From positions 2,108,001-2,172,000 of the forward strand of contig NC_064655.1 in assembly GCF_001723175.1 (NCBI RefSeq): a stretch of 64,000 bases of DNA, given 5' to 3'. Numbering within the stretch: the stretch's first letter is position 1; every line of letters starts with the position of its first letter. A program made the translations under genes and the position numbers. The notes below the pieces were generated by a model that was given only the letters and a program-made list of their open reading frames with translations, had not been told where the DNA came from and ran no database searches. Positions 22,879 to 32,444 of this stretch are shown in pieces. The stretch comes from Penicillium oxalicum (Eukaryota; Ascomycota; Eurotiomycetes; Eurotiales; Aspergillaceae).

Positions 22879-23709
22879 ATGTCAAGCAACAGTCTCTTCA
22901 TGAGTGAGACAAAGATGACTTCTCTTGATAATGTCAAGTCTGATGAGTTCTTGAACTCGTAAGTGATGAGGAGAGTATACGCGAATACACAATGCTGATT
23001 CTTAGCCAGTGTACTACCCCTATTCTACGGACCAACAGTCGAGATTCAAATCACATCAAGTGGACGACCTTTCAGAGTTTCCAAGGACTTGCTGGCACAG
23101 CATTCATCATACTTTGCATCCATGTTTAATGGTAAATTCTTGGAGCGCCAAACTCAAGTGGCTGTACTGGAGAAGATTGAGGGGGTCGTCTCTGAAGCAA
23201 GTCTTGCGGCGTTACTCCAATGGATCTACACCAAGAGAATCAACTTGACTGTGACCGACTTCAACCCGATTTCTGAGTCTGCCTCGTTTATTTCAGCCGC
23301 GCTTGAATTCGCGAGATTTGCCGACATGTGTGGCGTGACGGGAATGGAGTCTGAGATGGCACATGCCGTGGAAAGGAGCATCAAGAATTATCGAGTCGAT
23401 CATGCGATAGGGGTTCGAGACAAGAAGCCTATTACGTATGAGCATATGACTTCTTCGGAGCACCTTCCTCCGGGACATCCTATGCGCAGAGCGCTGGCAA
23501 AGGTGTTTGTGGCTGGTTTCATTTGCTCGGAGAGTTCTACAGCCGCTCACCGCATGAAATTCTTTCCAAATCTAGCCGCTGATGTTCTTCAAGAGATGGT
23601 GGAAGCACTGCACGTCCGTCATCACAAATATCATGACATCAACCGCCCTCGAAAACGGTTTAAAATCTCATTTATTGATCCCAGCACAGAGAAGGAGATT
23701 GTTCTTTGA
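22879..23709 (+). CDS. BTB/POZ domain protein
   Basis: Protein of 259 residues with an N-terminal BTB/POZ domain, a protein-interaction fold often used as an adaptor for Cul3 ubiquitin ligases. Exons are 22879-22958 and 23010-23709; the intron is 51 bp (GTAAGT...CCAG, phase 2), which joins the frame into VLPLFYGPTVEIQIT. Typical BTB features follow: FRVSKDLLAQHSSYFASMFNG and a downstream LLQWIYTKRI segment. After the domain there is a helical region (LEFARFADMCGVTGME) seen in many small fungal BTB proteins, and a basic tail (NRPRKRFK). There is no kelch, MATH or ankyrin partner domain. Targets and process are unknown. An in-frame ATG at 22900 (Met8) is an alternative start. Confidence 0.8.
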
Positions 23710-24743
23710 ATCAAATGATCTTTCATCCCTCAATTGGTTCTACGGGCAATTCATCAAACCGAAGGAATGAGGGGGACTCTCAGGTGACCGCTTGGGAATT
23801 GATTTGGTTTCCAGAATAGGCTATTTGAAACAGTCTTAAACATAACGTGGAAGAAGAGGTACTCAATTCATGCTGTCATTCTCAAACGCACAAACAACCC
23901 CAGGGCTCCTCTTCAACTTTCTCGCCGCAAAAAACCAGTTCTAGCTCCCTCAACTCGATACCCACTTATAACTGACGCACTTGCTTAGCACCAGAGACGG
24001 AGCATTTGACTATGACTGTCTTCGGGACAAATGTAGTAGGGTTATATTCATCTATGCTTAAGCTGCTGTCATCAATGCTATCTCCAAATGCGCCTTCGAA
24101 TAAATCAACAAGAGTCTGTAGCGGTGGTCTCGTACACTCTGGCGATCCTTTTGGGTCTCTTTGACCACACTCTGTTCTCCTTTATTTGGCTGGTAGCGTT
24201 GAGCAATATCGGTAAGGTGGGCATCATCGGTGTTTCTCAACGGCGAGCACTATTGGCACGGCGGCAGTTTTGCAGAATGTCCTCTGTAATTTGCGGCGCT
24301 CTGGGCTCATCTCGCGCGGTGATGTAGCAGCGCCCTGATCAAAGGACCCGTGAAGATGGAAGAATCTAATAATGGCTGGTGGAACAAGAGAAATGGGGCT
24401 CTTTAAAACAATGAGCAATGTGCTTCTGAACTTGAGCTAGTTTGATCTGAAGGGAGAATCGATGTCCCAGCCATCCTTAATGTAACGGCCCCATTGACTC
24501 ACGATTGACTTGCTTAGGGGTAAGTCAATTTGCCTCTTTCGTGTCTGGCTCGAAGCGTATACAAATTTCTAGTCAAACTAGTAAGCGCTTGCTTTCGAAT
24601 GGTCGGCTGTGTCGAATTTTTTGCGAGGCAATTTTATGCAAGCCCTAAGAGAAAGCAAAACTTGACAGGACATACGTTCAGTTGAAAAGTTCTGTTTGCT
24701 ATGGCTCGCTTTGCGCATCAATACAGTCATACCAAATCATTTC
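23710..24743. other. Intergenic, no gene recognised
   Basis: About 1 kb between convergent genes. The only ORFs are short (79 codons or fewer) and show no family features. Confidence 0.55.
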
Positions 24744-25847
24744 TCAAGCTTCCAAGATGTCTCGGTACTTTTCTCCCACACATGGAGCCAGCAAAAATCT
24801 TTGAAAGTCATCCAGCTCCTGATTTACTCGACCCTCCTTCCACGCCATTGCGAAATCTCCATACAGAACTGCATTTGTCCTTTGCGGAACAGTCCCCGAC
24901 CACCCTGTACGCGAGGAACACTCCCACAACTCAGACACCGGAGTTACTGGCAGCATACTCAAAACTTTAGCCTGAGTGCAATAACCAAATTGGAGTGTCC
25001 AGTAGAGACTATCAAGAAGAATTGAAATGACCACTGTTCGACGAATACTCTCAGCAAAGATCCAATCCTGCCATGTAACCGGATCCCTGAGATCTTCGCC
25101 CTGCATCTGCAAGCGTGTGGTCCACTCGCGTAGAAGTTCCATGTTCTGCTCGGCCAGGGCACGTACGCGAGTGTCGCCCTGGAACAGCTGGATGATTTGG
25201 AAAATGAGCAATGCTTGCACCGATGCGAGAAGTTCTCTGAGCGACGAGGTTTGTCGGAGTTGTTGGATCAGAGACTTTGATTTGGCTTCCAAAACACGCA
25301 GTGACAAGTCTTTTGTCTCTGCTGTTCTTGAAAGATAGACTGCAGAGACTGCAAACGCATCTTGGATGGCAGTGGGCATGTCTGACTCGTACAGCCGGAC
25401 ATGCATAAATGGCGTCGCCCCGGATCGAGCGAGCATTTCAGGAAACGACCTCATGTTCTTTAGAACCTTCTCAATTGACCATCTGTCCGGACGAACAAAA
25501 TCTGGAAAGAAAATTGCTGGACAGAACGCTGGCATGGTGGTGAGGGGTGAAAGGCCTTCCAGTCGGGGCGATGTATTGACCAAGGTTTGAGATCGCAAAG
25601 ACCACCCGGCGAAAATCTCTTCAGAGACTGGATCTATACTTGAGTAGCGCGGTGACTGCGGACTTGCGGGATTTAATTTGCTTGATCGCGCTGTTGCATT
25701 CGAGGGAGATTTAATGTAGGTGCATTTTAAGCCGCGCTCCGCGCAGCGCGAGCACTGCGGAGTTTGACGATCACATCGACGTTTCCCTTCTACACATATG
25801 GTGCAAGATTTTTGACGTGAGCGAGCCTTGGCAGATCTGGTCGACAT
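24744..25847 (-). CDS. Zn2Cys6 transcription factor
   Basis: Single-exon gene for a 367-residue Gal4-type regulator. The zinc cluster is at the very N-terminus with cysteines at 15, 18, 25, 32, 35 and 42 (CTICVEGKRRCDR...CSRC...C). A Ser/Pro-rich linker and a region of helices follow, with LLIFQIIQLFQGD and a W-rich segment typical of compact fungal C6 regulators whose middle homology region is short. The stop at 24744 comes after a normal-looking C-terminus. It is transcribed divergently from the uncharacterised gene at 26321, and the spacer contains CGG/CCG triplets (25976-25986), the usual kind of target for this family. That gene is therefore a candidate target, but this is inference. No pathway can be assigned. 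Confidence 0.88.
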   Translation of the reverse strand: MSTRSAKARSRQKSCTICVEGKRRCDRQTPQCSRCAERGLKCTYIKSPSNATARSSKLNPASPQSPRYSSIDPVSEEIFAGWSLRSQTLVNTSPRLEGLSPLTTMPAFCPAIFFPDFVRPDRWSIEKVLKNMRSFPEMLARSGATPFMHVRLYESDMPTAIQDAFAVSAVYLSRTAETKDLSLRVLEAKSKSLIQQLRQTSSLRELLASVQALLIFQIIQLFQGDTRVRALAEQNMELLREWTTRLQMQGEDLRDPVTWQDWIFAESIRRTVVISILLDSLYWTLQFGYCTQAKVLSMLPVTPVSELWECSSRTGWSGTVPQRTNAVLYGDFAMAWKEGRVNQELDDFQRFLLAPCVGEKYRDILEA

Positions 25848-25948
25848 TTTGAACCAAGGGGGAGAAAGAGATGAAGGTCTTCAAAGTAGGTGAGGACTTG
25901 TCCAATCTATCTGACTCTTGAGGAATTGAAGCGTAAGCACAAGGTGAG

Positions 25949-25964
25949 CCCCCCCCCCCCCCCC
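25949..25964. repeat. Poly-C run (16 bases)
   Basis: Uninterrupted C run immediately upstream of the CGG/CCG motif in the divergent promoter. Confidence 0.95.
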
Positions 25965-25975
25965 ACCCAAGCTGG

Positions 25976-25986
25976 CGGAAACTCCG
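25976..25986. promoter_or_regulatory. CGG-N5-CCG, possible Zn2Cys6 binding site
   Basis: CGG AAACT CCG forms an inverted pair of triplets; a second AACTCCGC copy follows at 25990-25996. It lies about 130 bp upstream of the start of the Zn2Cys6 gene and 335 bp upstream of the divergent gene. Confidence 0.35.
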
Positions 25987-26261
25987 CAAACTCCGCAAAT
26001 CCACCCGCATCGGACACCAAATCAACGATTCTCAAAGATATCAGGCATGCAGCTGAATCAACCAGCAGTGTTCCGCTGCGGGTGGACGAGGGTCTGATGA
26101 TTCGCGTTCTTGCGTAACCTCATGGACCAGAATTTTAGTGCAATGATGAGAGGATTCAGCTCATGAGTCAGAATCAGATGATCTTCATAGGCCACAGTGA
26201 GATCATCACGATGATGAAGAAAGATAAATAGTGCTCTCCAGTCCAAATGATTGTATCTGAA

Positions 26262-26279
26262 AACACACACACACACACA
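26262..26279. repeat. CA dinucleotide microsatellite
   Basis: Pure (CA)n tract 42 bp before the start codon of the gene at 26321, so probably in its leader. Confidence 0.9.
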
Positions 26280-26320
26280 TTGCTTCTGCAACATTTCTTC
26301 TATTCATCTTTCAACTCACA

Positions 26321-27171
26321 ATGGCCGCTGTCGAATTGATCTTTCCAGATCTCAAGCCTGATCAAGCCTCGCTCAACGAGCTCGAGCAAGACTGGCCCAT
26401 GTTCATGAAGAAATTGACCAGCCCTAATCCAGGAGTGTTGTGCGGCTTCCACGGCTGGGTTCTCACTGAGAATGGAAGGAATGTGCGAGATGAGAACAAA
26501 AAGGTCGTCGTATTCGGTACGTCTCTCTGCCTGCTTTGAATGCTCGACAATCTTCTCCTATCCCGCGCTCCAAACATACATATATGGATTTATCTGACAG
26601 ATCCTTTTTTCTATTAAAAAAACATTCAGAATGGGACAAGGTAGAATCCTTTACATCATTCATCACAACATCACAATTCGCCGAATTTGCTGCATCAATT
26701 GGTCACTTGTTCACTGGACCCCCAAGACCACAGCTTTTTCGAACCGATACCAGTCCCAAGGATGCTGCCAGTGTCGGCAAGATGGAGATTCTTCGCCTTA
26801 CCGTGCAGACTTCAGAAGCTACTGCGTTGGCACTTCAGATCTGGGAAGATATATCGGTCTACTTGAAGACATGCTACCAGGAGGGTGTCACTGTTTCATA
26901 TGGTAAAAGCCAGAATCTCGCGGATGAGATTGTTGTGGGCCTTATCGGATGGCACGCACTCGAGGTATGTGCATGGGTACTGGCACTGTTGGTGGAACAG
27001 AATTCCGTTTTTTTTTTTTGGACAACTCGCTAACTTGCGCAGAATCAAAGTATTGAGACGTCGGGCACCGGCCTTGAAGGTTTCATCGAGAAGCTCAAAA
27101 GTCTTGGAGAGCTCTCGTGTATGGGTGTGGGTCTTGAGGATATGAAGCTTCCGCCTGTTCAAGGACTTTGA
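26321..27171 (+). CDS. Uncharacterised conserved-looking protein
   Basis: I do not recognise this family. Three exons (26321-26516, 26630-26964, 27043-27171) joined at GTACGT...TCAG and GTATGT...GCAG give an uninterrupted 219-residue protein, and phases 1 and 0 agree. The protein has no signal peptide or membrane segment and is soluble in appearance. The N-terminal half includes CGFHGWVLTENGRNVRDE, and WDKVESFTSF plus a glycine/proline turn (FTGPPRPQLF) follow. The alternation of short beta-like and helical segments resembles proteins of the dimeric alpha-beta barrel (antibiotic-monooxygenase-like) class, but this is only an impression. It is divergent from a Zn2Cys6 regulator, which might control it, and converges on a LysM gene. 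Confidence 0.8.
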
Positions 27172-27274
27172 ATCACATCCTTCAATGTCTGGCCTCTCTC
27201 AGTATACTCAAATGTATACTTCCCGTTATTTAATATGGTAAATAGATCAATCACCTCTCAATAGAACAGACTTT

Positions 27275-27291
27275 CCCCCCCCCCCCCCCCC
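27275..27291. repeat. Poly-C run (17 bases)
   Basis: Uninterrupted C run about 100 bp after the stop codon of the preceding gene. Confidence 0.95.
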
Positions 27292-27498
27292 AAAAACATC
27301 TACCCTTCAAAACACGGCATGGTCGAAATGAATTTCCTTCTTCCATCTAGCTAAATCCATCATAAAACATCGAAAGCTTAAAACGTCCCCAAAGTTGAAA
27401 GCACTTGCATAGATCCTGTCAATTTTCAAAAGTACCTTGACCATCTCCCCCTATGAGCTACCGTATAACCCCCATACGCACACGTCTCCCAACACCCA

Positions 27499-27912
27499 TC
27501 AAGATCCCGAAGCAGTAGGCTTCGGCGTAGGACACTCTTCACACCTCGTCCTCTGGATACAAATCACATCTCCCACCTGCAAGTTTGTGCATGAGTCGTT
27601 GATCTCGGGATTCCATGTGTAGAGCTGATCCAAAGTGAATGAATACGGATGTTTCTCCAGGATATGTACGCAGTCTTCACCCGGAGCGACACGGTAGTGA
27701 ACGATGCCTGGGACAAGGTGAGATTAGTAAATCAATTTCTTCACCATCAAACTTACAATACTCAGAATGCAAATAACGAAGATAAATCACCCACATCTTG
27801 GACGAACAAGCTCTTGTGTGCGTGTTCCATGGAGGGAGACGGATACCGCGAGTGTGGACTGGACAGCAAGGCCGAGGGCCAGGGCGAGTCCTGTTGGGGC
27901 GAGAATAGTCAT
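27499..27912 (-). CDS. Small secreted LysM protein
   Basis: Secreted chitin-binding protein of 108 residues with a single LysM domain. It is not visible as one open frame. Exons on the minus strand are 27795-27912 and 27499-27707, with an intron GTGGGT...CCCAG in phase 1. Exon 1 gives a clear signal peptide (MTILAPTGLALALGLAVQS). Exon 2 gives the LysM domain: HYRVAPGEDCVHIL, then LDQLYTWNPEIN, DSCTNLQVGDVICIQ. It ends with CEEC and a short Pro/Thr tail. Six cysteines lie in the mature part, several in positions typical of fungal LysM effectors. Such proteins bind chitin fragments and either shield the fungal wall or mask chitin from host or competitor detection. The gene converges with the uncharacterised gene at 26321. 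The donor is not the optimal GTAAGT form, so the exact junction is slightly uncertain. Confidence 0.82.
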
Positions 27913-28162
27913 TACTGAATAGATGTGCGTTTTTTTTTTCTTTGAGTTCCTGGGCTCAATTTTGTTCAGGGGTTTTATGCGAAGATGAATGGTTTCATAG
28001 TGTGGAAATGATGGGGAAGATTGACCGACGGGTGTGAGATGGAGATCTTCCTTTTTAAAGGTGAGAGATTCGCCAGCGAGTCTTTCTACGTACAGTAGGT
28101 CGGTCTTCGATACATACGGTTCACATTAACAGCTTCGATGTACCTTTGACGAGTGTGAACAG

Positions 28163-28198
<36 letters not shown>

Positions 28199-29227
28199 GA
28201 TACCAGTTGCGCCGACTGTGCGACATGGGAATGAGCAAGGAAACATCTTGGATATCGTGCTATCCCCGTTTCTCAAGTTTGACGAAGAGTGTATACCATA
28301 GTTCGGTGTCACAGTGAGATATCCATGGGTGATTATGCAGCAGCGAACTGGATCCTTTGCATCCTATTGCTCCACGATCTGAGAGACAAAACCCCTGCGG
28401 AAATTGCTGAGAGAGTCTGAAAACTAGTAGAATCGAATTCGTTAACTATTCGCGCCCTTCTTCCGTGTATTCTGAGCTGTGGCCGATCATGTCAATCACA
28501 TCGTGACATCTTCCGCATATAATAAAGTGGAAATAAATAGCAGCGCATCTCATCTCCGACAACCTGGGTCCAGAAGGGAAATCAAGTGGACATTGTTGGG
28601 CACAACACACGGCTCACTGTGTAACTTGCACGGCAGATGGGACTCAAAGAAAAAGTCACTCGGTGGAACATACGAGTCCATCCAAAACAAACATTTAGTC
28701 TCTCGACGGTCTAATGGGCTTCTACTGGGAACGGCTCACTCACTCCGTGTAAAAGACAAGCTTAATGTATCATTTCAGACAAGCATAATTGCTGACTGAG
28801 AGAGTTCTATCGTATCTGACAATTGAATTAAAGATTGTTTCCCCTGCCTAGGGAGACCAAACCCTCCGCCAACCATCACGGGACAGTAAGGAAAAAAGCA
28901 GTCAGCCGGGCTTGCCAGATGCAAAGATCCCCGCCTTCAAGAAAGAAAACTTCAAGAATTACAATAGTGAGAGATTCATAAATGCATCGCCATGAAAGCC
29001 TTTTTTGTTCCGGTGGCTTGGACCATATTCCAACCCTCCCCACGCTCAGATCGTAATCGATGGCACGTAGACAAATGAAGCGAAAACGTACACACATTGA
29101 CCTTCACAGACCTTCGCGCTTCTCTTCATAGGTCGCGCGACGGGGGAAATGAAGCGAGATAATAAAACAGGGGTGCGGTGGTGTGGTGAGTTGTTCACGG
29201 AGAAAAGATCGTAAAGACGAGGCGGGT
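27913..29227. other. Intergenic, no gene recognised
   Basis: About 1.3 kb that probably holds the LysM promoter and the 3' region of the Rer1 gene. It contains a long CT microsatellite (28167-28195). One 106-codon frame at 28479-28799 has no recognisable features. Confidence 0.55.
28167..28195. repeat. CT dinucleotide microsatellite
   Basis: Pure (TC)n tract about 255 bp upstream of the LysM gene start. Confidence 0.95.
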
Positions 29228-30253
29228 CTAGGACCGGCCGTATCGGGTCTTGCCAAAGGAGAAAGGCACGTATCGGTACTTGATCATGTGCTGAATTTGG
29301 CGGCGCACTGCAGAGAAGAGAGAGAGAGTCAATCGGCTGTCCTCGGAGTTGAACATTCGGCTTGTGATACATACTAGTCAAGACAAACAGGATAATCCAG
29401 TACATGACCAAAACGGGCCAGAAGACAGGAATATCAAACATGGAGAACCAACTGCACACGAAGCCGATGGTGATGGCGCGGGTAGCGGAGTGCCAGAACT
29501 TGAATTCGGGCAGACGGCGAATAAAAGGTCGGAATTCCTCATCGCGCTTGGTGGGGAGACTGGGCGAGCCGGCGTCGCCGTCCTCCAGTCCTTCGTCTTG
29601 GGTGAGAGAGGGGTCGAATTTGGGGGTCAAGAAAGCGAGGAACAGGTTCAGGAGATAGATGCCGAGGGTGTATGCGACTGCGAAAAGACAATCCAGGTTA
29701 GTTTGGGAACGACAGGAGCATCGAGCATATTCCATATGATTGTCATCATGGTCTCCGAGCAAGCAGTCGAACAACTTTGGATGTTGCATCTTGCTGACCG
29801 TCCCCTTGCGAGGTGACGAGTGCGACGGCAAAGGTGAAGAGCAAAATTTAGCACGGTGCCGAGGAATCAACCATCAACGTACCAATGTACCATCCTTGTG
29901 CGAGGACGATGCGCAGGAAGAAGATGATAAGCAGGACGCCGGATCCGACCCAGCGATACGTGGTGTAAGGAGTCGAGGCGTCAAGCAGTGCTTGGTATTT
30001 CTACAAGCAGCAACACTTTAGCAAGAAAAAAAAAAAACCACACAACGTATGGCCTCTCTCAGGGGATCTAATGGTCCACGCAAACATAGCAACGAGCAGA
30101 CTCAAGATTGACCCCGTCCAATGCGCTGCACCGATCACGCAACCGCAACTCCCTTCAAGTCGACGGATAGGCAGAAACACTCACGCGCGTCAATTTAGAA
30201 GTCTGCGCCGTCACCGCAGTGAAGGGCGTCTGCTCGGGCTCGGGGACATCCAT
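29228..30253 (-). CDS. rer1: Rer1, ER membrane protein retrieval receptor
   Basis: Rer1 sits in early Golgi membranes and returns ER membrane proteins to the ER in COPI vesicles. Four exons on the minus strand (30185-30253, 29883-30000, 29375-29677, 29228-29307) give 189 residues, the usual size for the family. Splice sites are GTGAGT...GTAG, GTACGT...GCAG and GTATGT...GCAG, with matching phases. The hallmark segments are present: TSKLTRKYQALLD, YTTYRWVGSG, then paired hydrophobic hairpins (VLLIIFFLRIVLA; AYTLGIYLLNLFLAFL; then VCSWFSMFDIPVFWPVLV). The C-terminal IKYRYVPFSFGKTRY is close to the family consensus. The loop between the hairpins has the conserved PFIRRLPEFKFWH. The gene is divergent from enoyl-CoA hydratase. 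Confidence 0.95.
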
Positions 30254-30928
30254 GATGAGGAGGAGGATATCGACTGTAAGATGGGTGGTCGAGAAAGAAG
30301 GAAAGAACACAAGAGAAAAGGATCAAGAGTCAGCGCAATCTTCGTCTGTGGTCTGCCGATCCGCAACCGCAAATATTGCTGAATGCAGCCGGGTTCTGTT
30401 CTGGAAGACAAGAGCAAAGTGTCCCCCTTGGCGATGGGTCCAATCAGCGGGGAGCTGACAGGACCAGCCACGAGCACGAGCGTGGCAGTGCACTCGGGCT
30501 CGTGCGGATGCCTGAGGTTGTCGAACAGCCGCTCGCCGTGGCTCGACAATTCTGCCGCCTCTTCCCGCCCGAGCTCTAAAGTCACGTGTTAATTGATGCT
30601 CTGTGAAGCGTGGATTGATCCGGTAATCAATACAGTGTAACACCACATGCTCAACTGCAAAGTGGTAAGCATATTTCAATACACATACGCAGTCGTATCT
30701 CCGTCCAGGCCGAGGAACGGCTAACTTCGGAGCTCCTTCGGCTGCGGGGACGCATTTGACAGCCCATCCGTAGGACACATACATCATCGTTTCATCCCCA
30801 TACAACAGAGATCAACACTTGCTTTGACCGAGCTCTGATTGAACTTCTTTTGATTTTGCCTAGTCAATTCTTCTTCCAACGTAGTCCTATCCCACACTAC
30901 ACTCACTCACTCAATTAGCTCAATCATC
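30254..30928. promoter_or_regulatory. Divergent promoter, rer1 / enoyl-CoA hydratase
   Basis: 675-bp spacer with a TCACGTG element at 30582-30588, a site type recognised by bHLH factors such as Cbf1. I saw no gene in it. Confidence 0.4.
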
Positions 30929-32207
30929 ATGTTCGCGCGTCGCTGTGCCCGTCTCGTCACCTCGAGGACATCCGTCCCCTTGACCTCCTACTTGGCTCGC
31001 GTCCGCCTATACTCGTCCGGTCCCAGCTACGAACATATCCTCACATCTACTCCCAAGCCAGGAGTTGGTCTAAGTGCGACAAGCTGCCCCGTTCCCTGAA
31101 ACATTCTGGCCTGTATTTCCACAGTCAACCTCTCGTTCTAACGGATCCATTTGCATAGTCACCCTCAACCGACCTAAAGCTCTCAATGCCCTCTGCAGCC
31201 CTCTATTCACCGAGCTCAATGACGCGCTGGGCAAGTATGATCAGGACAAGGATATTGGCGCAATCATTATCACGGGTAGCGAGAAGGCCTTTGCTGGTAC
31301 GTTTCCAAATCCATTTGTTTTTGTTTTGTTTTTTTTCATTATTGTTTTCCATTACATCCTGCAAGGACATTCGCATCCAAATTCGATAGACCAGACATTG
31401 GAAAGAAAAGAAAAACGAGAAACGAACAATGGAAAGCTGTAAAAAAAAAAAAAGAAACATGCTAACTCTCGACCCTTTTTTTTCAAAACTCAACAGCCGG
31501 CGCCGACATCAAAGAAATGGCCCCCCTAACCTTCGCCGCCGCCTACAACGACAACTTCATCGCTCCCTGGTCTCACCTCGCCAACACCATCCGCAAGCCC
31601 GTTATCGCTGCCGTCTCCGGCTACGCCCTCGGCGGAGGCTGCGAGCTCGCCATGATGTGCGACATCATGTACTGCACCGCCAACGCAACCTTCGGTCAAC
31701 CCGAGATCAAGCTCGGCACGATCCCCGGCGCCGGCGGCTCGCAGCGTCTCACTCGCGCCATTGGCAAGAGCAAGGCGATGGAGCTGATTCTGACGGGCAA
31801 GAACTTCAGTGGCAAGCAGGCTGGCGAGTGGGGCTTGGCGGCCGAGGTCGTGGACGGGGGAAAGGAGGAGTTGCTGGAGGTGGCGCTGAAGACGGCCGAG
31901 ACGATTGCGGGATATAGTCGGGTGGCTGTCGTGGCGGGTAAGGAGGTGGTGAATAAGAGTCAGGAGCTGTCGCTGCGGGAGGGAGTTGAGTATGAGCGGA
32001 GACTGTTCCATGGGTTGTTTGGCAGTCAAGATCAGAAGATTGGTAAGTTTTGATTTTTTTTCCTCGCGGGCCTCAAAGTCTTTTGTGAGATGTGAGAGGA
32101 GAAAAGGTTGTCATGTTGTTTTTGCTAATCAAAGGGGTTGGCTCGTTCTTCGTTTAGGTATGACTGCTTTTGCGGAGAAGAAAAAGCCCGAATGGTCTCA
32201 TGAATAG
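30929..32207 (+). CDS. Enoyl-CoA hydratase, mitochondrial
   Basis: Crotonase-family enoyl-CoA hydratase of 292 residues, which adds water to trans-2-enoyl-CoA in beta-oxidation and branched-chain amino acid breakdown. Exons are 30929-31073, 31159-31296, 31497-32042 and 32158-32207. The first intron uses the donor GTGCGA and the acceptor GCATAG; this choice restores the family sequence [17 protein letters not shown]. The N-terminus is Arg/Ser-rich and amphipathic, ending in RLYSS, a mitochondrial presequence. The oxyanion-hole segment [11 protein letters not shown] and both catalytic glutamates (GGGCELAMM and GQPEIKLG) are present, and [12 protein letters not shown] matches typical hydratases. 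It lacks a C-terminal PTS1, so mitochondria rather than peroxisomes are expected. Confidence 0.93.
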
Positions 32208-32444
32208 AGAGCAGTTGCGCCATCGCAATTAAAATGAAAAGACCGGGTATTCATTGGAACAAGGACCATCCGTCTGTGCAACATGGTCTCCATCGAGTCG
32301 AGAGACGTGCATGTCAAAGGGTTGGGTTGGGAAATCAAAAAAAGGGGGGGAAGACTTTGATTGAGATGGTCTGTAGTCGTTTATGTCACATCCAATATCC
32401 AATATGCAATTATTCTTTACTCGTAGCCACGGCCAGCCGTAACG

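Larger units (their letters stand above)
25848..26320. promoter_or_regulatory. Divergent promoter between Zn2Cys6 gene and unknown gene
   Basis: 473-bp spacer between divergent genes. It contains a 16-base C run, a CGG-N5-CCG palindrome with an extra CCG copy, and a CA microsatellite close to the right-hand gene. Confidence 0.5.

Noticed and set aside
28479..28799. 106-codon plus-strand frame with two similar LLGT(T/A)H segments
   Set aside because: The similarity is short and the frame lacks any other support.
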